A stretch of DNA of 34,784 nucleotides from Nitriliruptoria bacterium (GTDB lineage: Bacteria > Actinomycetota > Nitriliruptoria > Euzebyales > Egibacteraceae). Below, one piece after another: positions 6,657 through 14,732 of this stretch. The notes under the pieces were generated by a model. The model was not told the DNA's origin, did no database searches, and saw only the letters and a list, made by a program, of their open reading frames with translations. Each line of letters starts with the position of its first letter. The stretch's first letter is position 1. Position numbers and translations under genes: made by a program. Location of the stretch: assembly GCA_003550425.1 (NCBI GenBank), contig PUKE01000285.1, forward strand, positions 1-34,784. Reading direction: 5' to 3'.

Positions 6657-9305
6657 TCAGCGCTCCGCGCCGCCGCTGGAGGGCGGGGCCTGCGCGGCGT
6701 GGGGATCGGGCCCCGCGGGGCCGCTGGCAGCGTTGGGCTCGCCACCGGCAGCGCGCTCGCCACCGGAGTCGGGCTCGCTAGGAGGCCCTGGGTCGCCGGC
6801 GCCGCCGGCGGGGCCCCCGGCGGCGGCGCCCCCGGCGGCACGCCCGCCACCGAGGCGCTGCTCCAGCTCCTCGACGGTCATCAGCACCTGGCGTGCCTTG
6901 GGGCCCTCGCTCGGGCCGACCACGCCGAGCTCCTCGAGCTCGTCCATCAGCCGCCCGGCGCGCGCGAAGCCGACCTTGAGCTTGCGCTGCAGCATCGACG
7001 TCGACCCCAGGCCCGAGCGCACCACGAGCTCCATCGCCGCGGTGGTCAGGTCGGCGTCGCTCGCGTCGTCGCTCTGCACGTCGGCCCAGCGGGCGTCCTG
7101 GCCCTGCTTGATGACGCCGGCGCGGTAGTCGGGCTGGCGCTGGGCGGTGCAGTGGCCGACCACGCGCTCGAGCTCCTCCTCGCCCACGAACGCGCCCTGG
7201 AGCCGGTGGGGCTTGCTGGCGTTGGCGGGCTGGAACAGCAGGTCGCCGTCGCCGACGAGCTTCTCGGCCCCGTACTGGTCGAGGATGGTCTTGGAGTCGT
7301 GGCCGGTGGCCATCGACAGGGCGATGCGGCTGGGGATGTTGGCCTTGATCAGCCCGGTGACCACGTCGACCGAGGGCCGCTGGGTGGCCACGATCAGGTG
7401 GATGCCCACGGCGCGGGCCATCTGCGCGATGCGCACCACGGCGCTCTCGACGTCGCGGGGCGCGACCATCATCAGGTCGGCGAGCTCGTCGATGACCACC
7501 ATGATGTAGGGCAGCTCGGGCCACTCGGGCTCCTCGCCGCGCGCGCGGGCCGCGGTCTGCTCGGCGGCCAGCCGGCCGCCGGCGGGCGGCTCGTTGACCG
7601 TGCCCTGGCGCACCGCGGTGTTGTAGGCGTCGATGTTGCGGTAGCCGAGCTCCGACAGGCGCTCGTAGCGCTGCTCCATCTCCTCCACGACCCACTCGAG
7701 CGCCTCGGTGGCGCGCTTGGGGTCGGTGATGACCGGCGTGATCAGATGGGGCGCGCCCTCGTAGTGGTTGAGCTCGACGCGCTTGGGGTCGATCAGCACC
7801 ATCCGCGCCTGCGCCGGCGTGGCGCGCATCAGCACGCTGGTGACGATCGCGTTCATCAGCACCGACTTGCCCGACCCGGTGGCCCCGGCGATCAGCAGGT
7901 GCGGCATCCGGGTCAGGTTCGCCATCAGGTGGTTGCCGCCGATGTCGATGCCCACCGCCACCGCCAGCGGGTGCGTCTCGGCGCGGGCGGCGTCGCCGCG
8001 CAGCACGTCGCCGAGGGTGATCAGGTCGCGCTCGCGGTTGGGCACCTCGATGCCGATGGCGCTCTTGCCGGGGATCGGCGAGACGATGCGGATCTCGGGC
8101 GTGGCCAGCGCGTAGGCGAGGTCGTCGCCGAGCTTGGTGACCGCCCCGACGCGGACCCCCTCGCCGAGCTCGATCTCGAAGCGCGTGACCGTGGGGCCGC
8201 GCCGCACCCGTGCCACGCGCGCGTCGACGTTGAACTGGCGCAGCGTGTGCTCCAGCGCCCGCGTCATCTGGTCGAGGCTGTGCTTGTTGCCGGTGGCGAT
8301 CGTGCCGGTGGCCAGCAGCTCCAGGGGCGGCAGCTCGTAGTCCGCGTCGGTCGCGCCGAGCTCGGGGCCGCGCGCCGCGAGCCCGGTCGGCAGCGTCGCG
8401 GTGTCGGCAGGCCCCTCGGCAGGCCCCTCGGCAGGCCCCTCGCCAGCGGGCCCAGCGCCGCCAGCCCCCGCGCCGGCGCGCTCGGCCCCGGCCCGCTCGG
8501 CACCTGGCTGGCGCGGCGTGCCCTCGTCGCCGTCGGCGGCGGGCGCCTGCTCGCCGTCGTCGATCAGCCCCTCCACGATCGGGCCGTCGTCAGCGCGCCC
8601 CTGCCCGGCCTCGCCCTCCCCGCCGGGCGCGGGGGCATCCCCGGGCGCGGCGGCGTCGTCGGCCGCGGACCCCGCCGCGGTGGCCTGCGCCTGCTGCTCG
8701 GCGCGGGCGGCACGGCGGGCCGCGCGGCGCTCGCGCAGCCGCGCGAGGCCGGCCTGGCCATGGTCGAGCAGCCACGCCGCCAGCGGGCGCGGGCTGCGGC
8801 CCACCGCCAGCAGGATCCCGGCGAGCACCGCGACGAGCAGCAGCACCGTCGCGCCGGCGACGCCGGCCACCGTCGTCACCGGTCCGACCAGCAGCGCGCC
8901 CAGCCACCCCGAGGCGGCGTGCAGCGCCTCGGTGGTCGCGTCCAGGCGTGGGGCGCCACGGGCGAGGTGCCACAGCGCCAGCACCCCCAGCACGGCCAGC
9001 ATGACCCCGGCGGTGAGGCGGCCCGGCGGCCGACGCTGGGCCAGCACCGCCAGCCCCGACAGCACCAGCAGCGGCGGGGCCACCAGTCCGAACACGCCCA
9101 GCGCGCCCCGCACCAGCGCCTCGAGCCAGGCGCCGAGCGGGCCAGCGGCGTCGAGGTAGGCGCCGAGGCCGGCGAGCACGCCGAGGATGACCAGCAGGGC
9201 CCCGGCGAGGTCGCGCAGCAGCTCGCGGCGCGCCGCCGCGCGCCGCGCCGCCTTCGAGCGCGGGTCGCGCTTCTTGCCGCGGGGGCTGGAGCGGGTGGAG
9301 GCCAT
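6657..9305 (-). CDS. ftsK: FtsK/SpoIIIE-family DNA translocase
   Basis: A septum-anchored, ATP-driven pump that clears and resolves chromosome ends at division. The 882 residues comprise a basic start; four hydrophobic segments between about 32 and 168; a long Ala/Gly/Pro/Glu linker (about 195-315), including a GPAE x3 tandem; the alpha/beta motor; and the gamma winged helix (about 752-813). Walker A is GATGSGKS (474-481) and Walker B is VVIDELAD (603-610). The gamma phrase GSTSMLQRKLKVGFARAGRL is typical of the KOPS-reading domain. An unusual Gly/Pro/Ala-rich tail of about 60 residues follows gamma. The ATG is 4 nt after the rnj stop, so the two genes are co-transcribed and likely coupled. 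Confidence 0.96.
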   Translation of the reverse strand: MASTRSSPRGKKRDPRSKAARRAAARRELLRDLAGALLVILGVLAGLGAYLDAAGPLGAWLEALVRGALGVFGLVAPPLLVLSGLAVLAQRRPPGRLTAGVMLAVLGVLALWHLARGAPRLDATTEALHAASGWLGALLVGPVTTVAGVAGATVLLLVAVLAGILLAVGRSPRPLAAWLLDHGQAGLARLRERRAARRAARAEQQAQATAAGSAADDAAAPGDAPAPGGEGEAGQGRADDGPIVEGLIDDGEQAPAADGDEGTPRQPGAERAGAERAGAGAGGAGPAGEGPAEGPAEGPADTATLPTGLAARGPELGATDADYELPPLELLATGTIATGNKHSLDQMTRALEHTLRQFNVDARVARVRRGPTVTRFEIELGEGVRVGAVTKLGDDLAYALATPEIRIVSPIPGKSAIGIEVPNRERDLITLGDVLRGDAARAETHPLAVAVGIDIGGNHLMANLTRMPHLLIAGATGSGKSVLMNAIVTSVLMRATPAQARMVLIDPKRVELNHYEGAPHLITPVITDPKRATEALEWVVEEMEQRYERLSELGYRNIDAYNTAVRQGTVNEPPAGGRLAAEQTAARARGEEPEWPELPYIMVVIDELADLMMVAPRDVESAVVRIAQMARAVGIHLIVATQRPSVDVVTGLIKANIPSRIALSMATGHDSKTILDQYGAEKLVGDGDLLFQPANASKPHRLQGAFVGEEELERVVGHCTAQRQPDYRAGVIKQGQDARWADVQSDDASDADLTTAAMELVVRSGLGSTSMLQRKLKVGFARAGRLMDELEELGVVGPSEGPKARQVLMTVEELEQRLGGGRAAGGAAAGGPAGGAGDPGPPSEPDSGGERAAGGEPNAASGPAGPDPHAAQAPPSSGGAER

Positions 9306-9309
9306 GGCG

Positions 9310-10965
9310 CTAGTGGTCGACGATCACCGGCAGGATCACGGGTCGGCGGCCGGTCTGCTCACGCCAGTAGCGTCGCAGGGTCTCGACGGCGACGCGGCGC
9401 ACCAGCGAGGGCTCGCTGCCGCGCTCCTCCTCGCCGCGCAGGGTGCTGGCGAGCTCCTCGGCGGCCTTGGTCACGAGCGGCTCGGCCCGGTCGGCGCTGA
9501 CCACGCCCTGCTGGACCACCTGTGGCGAGCCGACGAGCCGCGCGTGGGCGTCGACGGTGATGACGGCCACGCACACGCCCTCCTCGGACATCGCGCCACG
9601 GTCGCGCAGCACCGCGTCGCCCACGTCGCCGATGCCCAGGCCGTCCACGAACACCCGGCCGGAGTCGAAGCTCGGCCCGGGGCGCACCATGCCGTCCTCC
9701 AGCAGGACGCTGTCGCCGTTCTCGCAGACGTGGATGTGCTCGCGGGGCACGCCGCAGTCGGCCGCGATGTCGGCGTGGGCGACCATGTGCCGGTACTCGC
9801 CGTGGACGGGGACGAAGGCGCTCGCCCGCACGATGTTGTGGAAGAACGCGAGCTCGTCGGCTGCGGCGTGACCGGAGACGTGGACGTCGGCCGAGCCGGT
9901 GTGGACCACGCGGGCGCCCTGGCGAGTGAGCCCGTTGATGGTGCGGAAGATGGCGCTCTCGTTGCCGGGGATGACCGAGGAGGCCATCACCACGGTGTCG
10001 CCGCGCTCGAGCGTGACCTGGCGGTGGCGCCCGGCGGCCATCAGCGACAGCGCCGCGAAGGGCTCGCCCTGCGAGCCGGTGCACACCAGCGCGACCTGCT
10101 CGGCGGGCAGCCGCTCGACCTCGCGGAGGTCGACCACGTCCTCGTCGTCGTAGTCCAGCACGCCGAGGTCGCGGGCGATCGGCATGATCCGCAGCATCGA
10201 GCGGCCGACGAAGCACACCTTGCGGCCAGCGTCCACCGCGGCGTCGACCACCTGCTGGACGCGATGGATGTGGCTGGCGAACGTGGTCACCACGAGCCGA
10301 CCCTGGGCCTCGCCGAAGACCTGGCGCAGCGTCTTGCCGACGGTGCGCTCGGAGGGCACGTGCCCAGGGGTGTCGGCGTTGGTCGAGTCGGCCAGCAGCA
10401 GCGCCACGCCGTCGTCGCCGAGCTCGGCGAAGTGCGGCAGGTCGGTGGGCTGGGCGTCGATCGGCGTCTGGTCGAGCTTGAAGTCGCCCGAGTGGAGGAT
10501 GGTCCCGTGCGGGGTGTGCAGCGCGGTGGCCAGGCCGTCGGGGATCGAGTGGGTGACGCGCAGGAACTCGAGGTCGAACGGGCCGACCTGGTGGCGCTCG
10601 CCGGCGGCGACCTCGACGAACTGCCCGCTCACGCCCTGGTGCTCGGCGAGCTTGGACTCGGCCAGGCCGTTGGTCAGCGAGGTGCCGTAGACCGGGACGT
10701 CGGGGAAGTCGCGCAGGAAGAACGGCAGCGCGCCGAGGTGGTCCTCGTGGCCGTGGGTGAGCACGAGGGCCTCGAGGTCGTCGGCGCGCTCGCGCAGGGC
10801 CGACCAGTCGGGCAGGATCACGTCGATCCCGTGGTGCTCGGCGTCGGGGAACGTCAGGCCCGCATCCAGCACGAGGATGCGGCCGTCCACCTCGATCGTG
10901 GCCATGTTGGCCCCGATCTCGCCGAGCCCGCCGAAGAAGCGCACCTGCACCGGGGGCGAGGTCAT
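9310..10965 (-). CDS. rnj: Ribonuclease J
   Basis: RNase J is a metallo-beta-lactamase/beta-CASP nuclease acting as endo- and 5'-3' exoribonuclease in rRNA maturation and mRNA decay. The 551-residue length is normal. The zinc motif HGHEDH is at residues 71-76 (THGHEDHLGALPF), with further ligands in HSGDFKLD (about 158-165). PVHGEYRHM carries the beta-CASP/RNase J signature His. The N-terminus VRFFGGLGEIGANM is canonical. AAGGA lies about 9 nt before the ATG. The gene order dapA-rnj-ftsK is the usual actinobacterial arrangement. A 198-nt gap with a hairpin separates it from dapA. Confidence 0.96.
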   Translation of the reverse strand: MTSPPVQVRFFGGLGEIGANMATIEVDGRILVLDAGLTFPDAEHHGIDVILPDWSALRERADDLEALVLTHGHEDHLGALPFFLRDFPDVPVYGTSLTNGLAESKLAEHQGVSGQFVEVAAGERHQVGPFDLEFLRVTHSIPDGLATALHTPHGTILHSGDFKLDQTPIDAQPTDLPHFAELGDDGVALLLADSTNADTPGHVPSERTVGKTLRQVFGEAQGRLVVTTFASHIHRVQQVVDAAVDAGRKVCFVGRSMLRIMPIARDLGVLDYDDEDVVDLREVERLPAEQVALVCTGSQGEPFAALSLMAAGRHRQVTLERGDTVVMASSVIPGNESAIFRTINGLTRQGARVVHTGSADVHVSGHAAADELAFFHNIVRASAFVPVHGEYRHMVAHADIAADCGVPREHIHVCENGDSVLLEDGMVRPGPSFDSGRVFVDGLGIGDVGDAVLRDRGAMSEEGVCVAVITVDAHARLVGSPQVVQQGVVSADRAEPLVTKAAEELASTLRGEEERGSEPSLVRRVAVETLRRYWREQTGRRPVILPVIVDH

Positions 10966-11046
10966 GGCACTGGGTCCTTCCTGGTCATCGGAGGCGAGGC
11001 GCGCCCGCGTCCACGTCCGCGTCGGTGTCCGTGTCCGAGGTCGGCC

Positions 11047-11068
11047 TGCCGTCGTCCGGCCGACGGCA
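11047..11068. terminator. Hairpin between dapA and rnj
   Basis: TGCCGTCG-TCCGGC-CGACGGCA is a perfect 8-bp stem with a 6-nt loop in the 198-nt dapA-rnj gap. There is no U-tract, as is common in high-GC genomes. It may attenuate read-through or mark an RNA-processing site. Next to it (10999-11040) is a degenerate GTCC-G hexamer run (GTCCACGTCCGCGTCGGTGTC). Confidence 0.45.
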
Positions 11069-11163
11069 CCGCGATGCCGCCCCGTGGGGGCAGCGCCTCG
11101 TGCCGGGTCGACCCCGCGGGGCCGACCACCCCACGAGGGCGGTCGGATGGTCGCACGCCGAGC

Positions 11164-12045
11164 CTAGGCGGCGACGCCCACCTGTGACAGCGCCTCGCGC
11201 ACGCGCGCCACGACGTCCTCGTCGGCGTCGGCCAGCGGCGGGCGCACCGGGCCGGCGGGCAGCCCGAGCTCGTGCAGGGCGGCCTTGAGCGGCACCGGGT
11301 TGGTGTCGGCGAACAGGGCGCCGAACAGCGGCAGCAGCCGATGGTGCAGGGCGCGGGCCTGGCTGGGCTCGGTGGGGAATCGGGCGATGAGCTGCGCGAG
11401 CTCCTCGCCCACCACGTGGGCGGCGACGCTGACCACGCCGAAGCCGCCGACCGACAGCAGCGGCAGCAGGTCGATGTCGTTGCCGGCCCAGATCCGAAAG
11501 CCCTCGGGCACCGAGGCCGCGATCGCCGCTGCCCGATCGAGGTCCTTGGTCGCGTCCTTGATGCCGGCCACGTTCGGCGCGGCGTCGATGACGCGCAGCA
11601 GCGTGTCGCGGTCCACCTTGCAGGCGGTGCGCCCGGGGATGTCGTAGACGATCACCGGCAGCGAGGTGGACTGGGCGACGGTGGCGAGGTGGGCCTGCAG
11701 CCCACGCTGGGAGGGCTTGTTGTAGTAGGGCGTGACCAGCAGGATGCCGTCCACGCCGAGGTCGGTGACCTCGCGGGTGAGCTCACAGGTGGCGGCGGTG
11801 TCGTTCTTGCCGGTGCCGGCGATCACCGCGGCCTCGTCGCCGATCGCCTCCCGCACCGCGCGGATCAGGTCGAGGGTCTCGGCATGGGACAGCGTGGGCG
11901 CCTCGCCGGTGGTGCCGCAGACGACCACCCCGTCCGACCCGCTGTCGACCAGGTGGCGCGCCAGGCGCTGCGCACCCTCGAGGTCGAGGCTGCGATCGGC
12001 GTGCAGCGGTGTGGCCATCGCGGTGATGAGTGGTCCGAACGGCAC
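11164..12045 (-). CDS. dapA: 4-hydroxy-tetrahydrodipicolinate synthase
   Basis: Condenses pyruvate with aspartate semialdehyde in lysine/diaminopimelate synthesis. Starting at the GTG at 12045, the 293 residues match the normal length. Key residues are visible: CGTTGEAP (Thr45-Thr46), VTPYYNKPS, catalytic Tyr134 in VIVYDIPGRT with Arg139, and Schiff-base Lys163 in AGIKDATKDL. The ORF track extends to 12252, but that extension overlaps the upstream kinase-like gene. AAGGGGGT, a near-ideal SD, lies 5-7 nt before the GTG. It follows the kinase-like gene by 38 nt and is probably expressed with it. The partner dapB is 15 kb upstream, separated by the insertion block. Confidence 0.96.
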   Translation of the reverse strand: MPFGPLITAMATPLHADRSLDLEGAQRLARHLVDSGSDGVVVCGTTGEAPTLSHAETLDLIRAVREAIGDEAAVIAGTGKNDTAATCELTREVTDLGVDGILLVTPYYNKPSQRGLQAHLATVAQSTSLPVIVYDIPGRTACKVDRDTLLRVIDAAPNVAGIKDATKDLDRAAAIAASVPEGFRIWAGNDIDLLPLLSVGGFGVVSVAAHVVGEELAQLIARFPTEPSQARALHHRLLPLFGALFADTNPVPLKAALHELGLPAGPVRPPLADADEDVVARVREALSQVGVAA

Positions 12046-12083
12046 GGCGACCCCCTTGGACGCAGCGGCAGCGCAGGCGCAGT

Positions 12084-13382
12084 CTACCGAGGGCGACCCG
12101 GCTCCTCGTGCGAGGCTCCGCCGGCCGTGCCCGCCGCGGGCGACTCGTCGCGGCTCGGCGCCGCCGAGGGGGCGAGCCGGAAGGTGACCAGGAAGCGCGC
12201 GCCGCCGCCGGGCGCGGGCTCGTAGCGACACGAGGCGCCCATCTGGCGGCACAGCTCGGCGGCGAGCGGCAGGCCCACGTGGGCCTCCGAGGGTCGGTCG
12301 GCGTCGAACAGCCCCTCGCTGCGCTCTGGGTCGATGCCCGGCCCCTCATCGGTGACCGCCAGCACCGCGTGGGCGCCCCAGGGCACCGCGTGGACCCGGG
12401 CGGGGGTGCCCGGGGGCGTGTGCTCCACCACGTTCTCCAGCAGCAGCAGCGCCACCCGGCGGGCAGCGCGCGGATCGCCGACCACCTTCAGCGGCGGCAC
12501 GTCCACGGCCACGGGGTGCTCCGACAGGCGCGGGCCCAGGCCCGCGAGCGCGTCGACGACGACCGCCTCGAGCGCCACCGGCTCCAAGCGACGATCCTGC
12601 TCGGTGCCGAGGACCCCGAGGTCGGCGAGGCGGCCGACCTCGGCGTCCAGCCGCGCCGCGGCGACGCGCAGGCGCCCCGCGATGCGCTCGCGCTCGGCGC
12701 GCTCCTCGGCGGCGTCCAGCCCGTCGGCCGCCTCCTCCACCTCGCGCAGCACCGGCCGGACGTCGTCGCTGGCGCGGCGCACGAGCCGGCGCCGGCGGCG
12801 ACCGCGGCGGCGGACCTGGGCGGCCTCGGCGCCGGCGCGGTCGATCAGCTCGTGCAGGCGCGAGGCGTAGATGTCGGTGAGGAACCCCACGGCGAGCAGC
12901 ACGCCCACGCTGATGGCCAGCACCACGGCCCGGTCGCCGAGGTCGGCGCGGTGCAGGAACAGCGGCTGCACGCCCAGCTCCTCGGCGGCCAGGTGCGTGA
13001 GGGCCACCGCCACGGCGAGGCCGGTGAACAGGCGCGCCCCCAGCGGCCCCAGGAGGATCCCCGCCGACACGATGACGATCGTCTGCAGCATCACGGTGCC
13101 CGAGCCGGTGCCCCCGACCACGGCGGCCGCGGCGGCGAGCACCACGAGGTCGGCCAGGAGGCTGCCCACGGTGGTCAGCCGCGGCAGGCGCGGGGAGCTC
13201 GCGAAGTACCAGGCGGTGGCCGCGAGCAGCACCGGCAGCCCCACGAGCAGGGGCCACACGTCGGTGCCGTAGATGAGCCACAGCACCACGACCGCCACGA
13301 GGTAGGCGATGCTGCCGACGGCTCGGACGAAGCCGAACCGGCGCAGGAGCACCTCGTCAGGGGTCAGCAGCGCGCGTCCCAT
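12084..13382 (-). CDS. Histidine-kinase-like membrane protein with degenerate H-box
   Basis: A 432-residue protein with about six membrane segments in residues 20-170, a strongly basic stretch (RRRGRRRRRL, 191-200), a helical region and a C-terminal HATPase_c domain. The ATP-binding motifs are present: N-box LLLENVVEH (312-321, with Glu316-Asn317), G1 DEGPGID (345-351) and G2-like HVGLPLA (368-374). Where a sensor kinase has SHELRTPL, this protein reads SDDVRPVL (205-212), so the phospho-acceptor His appears to be Asp. No response regulator is next to it. It follows the ATP-grasp gene by 10 nt with AGGA 8 nt before the ATG, indicating an operon. It may be a pseudokinase, or an ATPase partner that uses another acceptor. 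Confidence 0.8.
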   Translation of the reverse strand: MGRALLTPDEVLLRRFGFVRAVGSIAYLVAVVVLWLIYGTDVWPLLVGLPVLLAATAWYFASSPRLPRLTTVGSLLADLVVLAAAAAVVGGTGSGTVMLQTIVIVSAGILLGPLGARLFTGLAVAVALTHLAAEELGVQPLFLHRADLGDRAVVLAISVGVLLAVGFLTDIYASRLHELIDRAGAEAAQVRRRGRRRRRLVRRASDDVRPVLREVEEAADGLDAAEERAERERIAGRLRVAAARLDAEVGRLADLGVLGTEQDRRLEPVALEAVVVDALAGLGPRLSEHPVAVDVPPLKVVGDPRAARRVALLLLENVVEHTPPGTPARVHAVPWGAHAVLAVTDEGPGIDPERSEGLFDADRPSEAHVGLPLAAELCRQMGASCRYEPAPGGGARFLVTFRLAPSAAPSRDESPAAGTAGGASHEEPGRPR

Positions 13383-13392
13383 CGCCGGGATC

Positions 13393-14286
13393 CTAGAGGC
13401 CCCGTCGACCGGCCAGCGACCGGGCCGCGCGGGCGCGGCGGGCGAGCCCGGCCGCGAGGCGCTCGGTGGCGCCCGGCGCCAGGCGCAGGAACAGCGACGG
13501 CTCGGTCAGCTCGACCTCGAGCACGCGCGGGTGGCCGGCGTCGTCGTCGACGAGGTCGACGCGCGCATAGGCCAGGCCGCCGGCCTCCAGCGCGTCGAGG
13601 GCCGCCTGCGCCACGGCGCGCTCGTCGTCGCGGGGCGCCCTCGGGGACAGGTCCTCGGGCGCGTGGAGGCCCTCGATGGGACCGGCGTCCGGCGCGAGGA
13701 TCGGCCCCTTGCGCACGCCGTGGCTCACCGCGCCGTCGAGCAGGATCACCGCGGTCTCCCCACGCGCGTCGACGCTGGCGAGGTAGGGCTGCACCATGAC
13801 CGTGCGACCCTGGACATGCAGCGACCGCGCGAGGGCGAGGGCGCGGGAGCGCTGCCCCGCCTCGACCCGCAGCGTGTCGCGCGACCCCGCCGAGACCGAC
13901 GGCTTGACCACGACGGGGCGATCAGGGGGCAGGGCGAGGTCCTCGCCGGGCTCGGCGAAGGTGGTCGGCACCACCGGGACCCCAGCCCGCTCCAGGCGGG
14001 CGAGGTAGCGCTTGTCGGTGTTGCCGCGCACCACCGACGGCGGGTTGACCACGGCCGTGACCGCGGCGACCTCGTCGAGCCAGGCATGGAAGTCCGACAG
14101 GCGCTCGGGGTAGTCCCAGGTGGATCGCAGCACCACGAGGTCCCAGGCGGACCAGTCGGCGCGCGGGTCGTCCCAGGCCACCGGGGCGGCGGTCACGCCC
14201 TGCGCGGCGAGGGCGGCGAGCAGGTCGTCCTCGTCGGGATCGGCGCCGAGCGCGACGGTGGCGGTGGCCAGGGCGAGGCGGGTCAT
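13393..14286 (-). CDS. ATP-grasp domain protein (RimK / glutathione-synthetase-like ligase)
   Basis: ATP-grasp enzymes join a carboxylate to an amine, hydroxyl or thiol through an acyl-phosphate. This 297-residue protein opens with an N-terminal domain (RLALATATVALGADPDEDD; LRSTWDYPERLSDFHAW) like those of small RimK-related ligases. RGNTDKRYLARLERAGVPVV follows, then the ATP-binding lysine in RPVVVKPSVSAGS, QPYLASVDARGETAVI, and the metal-binding end LEVELTEPSLFLRL. The substrate is unknown. It is the first gene of the run ATP-grasp, kinase-like, dapA. The start is preceded by CAGACT six bases upstream and no SD, so a leaderless mRNA is plausible. It is divergent from the Dabb gene across 77 nt. 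Confidence 0.8.
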   Translation of the reverse strand: MTRLALATATVALGADPDEDDLLAALAAQGVTAAPVAWDDPRADWSAWDLVVLRSTWDYPERLSDFHAWLDEVAAVTAVVNPPSVVRGNTDKRYLARLERAGVPVVPTTFAEPGEDLALPPDRPVVVKPSVSAGSRDTLRVEAGQRSRALALARSLHVQGRTVMVQPYLASVDARGETAVILLDGAVSHGVRKGPILAPDAGPIEGLHAPEDLSPRAPRDDERAVAQAALDALEAGGLAYARVDLVDDDAGHPRVLEVELTEPSLFLRLAPGATERLAAGLARRARAARSLAGRRGL

Positions 14287-14292
14287 GGGGCC

Positions 14293-14298
14293 AGTCTG
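14293..14298 (-). promoter_or_regulatory. Candidate -10 box of the ATP-grasp gene (leaderless)
   Basis: CAGACT on the minus strand ends 6 nt before the ATG at 14286. That spacing would place the transcription start at or next to the A of ATG. No SD is present, which agrees with leaderless translation. Confidence 0.35.
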
Positions 14299-14320
14299 CA
14301 GCGCCGCGAGCGCGGTGCCC

Positions 14321-14326
14321 TAGCGT
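14321..14326 (+). promoter_or_regulatory. Candidate -10 box of the Dabb gene
   Basis: TAGCGT lies 38 nt before the GTG at 14364 and fits TAnnnT. The resulting leader of about 30 nt contains the strong AGGAGG SD. The -35 is not clear. Confidence 0.35.
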
Positions 14327-14363
14327 GTCCCCGCGACGCCCCGCGCCCACGAGGAGGTCCCCC

Positions 14364-14675
14364 GTGCTGTGGCACATCGTGCGCTTTCGCTTCCCCGCTG
14401 ACGTCGACCCCGCCGCCCGTGCCGACCTGGAGGCTCGGCTCGCCGGCCTGGACGCGATCGACGAGGTCCGCTTCGTCCGCGTCGGACGGGACCTCGACGA
14501 CCCGCAGGTGACCGGCCTGCTGACCGGCTTCGCCGACGAGGCCGCGCTCGCCGTCTACCGCGACCACCCCGAGCACGTGCCGGTCGTGGCGCGCGCCCGC
14601 GAGCTGTGCGAGGACATCGTGCGCCTGGACGTGGTCACCGACGACCCACCCGACGCGCTGCCGCGGACGATCTGA
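14364..14675 (+). CDS. Dabb-fold (stress-responsive alpha/beta-barrel) protein
   Basis: A 103-residue protein beginning VLWHIVRFRFPADVD, the typical first strand of the dimeric alpha/beta-barrel family (Pfam Dabb). The conserved later phrase LTGFADEAALAVYRDHPEHV is also present. AGGAGG lies 7-8 nt before the GTG at 14364, which decides this start over the track start at 14325. Family members are small dimeric proteins, a few of them enzymes; no specific role can be read here. It is followed 57 nt downstream by the HAD-GH65 fusion, with a candidate LacI-family operator in between, so the two may be regulated separately. Confidence 0.85.
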   Translation: MLWHIVRFRFPADVDPAARADLEARLAGLDAIDEVRFVRVGRDLDDPQVTGLLTGFADEAALAVYRDHPEHVPVVARARELCEDIVRLDVVTDDPPDALPRTI

Positions 14676-14688
14676 CCGCCAGCACGGA

Positions 14689-14702
14689 TGAAAGCGCTTG
14701 CG
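14689..14702. promoter_or_regulatory. LacI-family-like operator before the HAD-GH65 gene
   Basis: TGAAAGCGCTTGCG has the AAGCGCTT core typical of LacI/GalR-family (for example MalR- or CcpA-like) operators and is close to a TGAAAGCGCTTTCA consensus. It ends 30 nt before the preferred ATG at 14733 of a sugar-phosphorylase gene, the position expected for sugar-responsive repression. No LacI-type gene is in the window. Confidence 0.4.
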
Positions 14703-14732
14703 CGACGGCCGCGCGTGCGATTGGCTGGCCCC

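Noticed and set aside
3294-9500. 2068-residue plus-strand ORF
   Set aside because: It is a shadow lying opposite HTH_42, cinA and ftsK. Its sequence is Gly/Arg/His/Gln-rich without domains, and it passes through the 103-bp repeats.
12046-12252. Longer dapA start at 12252
   Set aside because: It would overlap the upstream kinase-like gene by more than 160 nt. The GTG at 12045 has a near-perfect SD and yields the normal DapA length.
14688-14732. ATG at 14688 as start of the HAD-GH65 gene
   Set aside because: It adds a basic stretch without family support, overlaps the operator-like palindrome and lacks an SD; ATG 14733 opens directly at the HAD domain.
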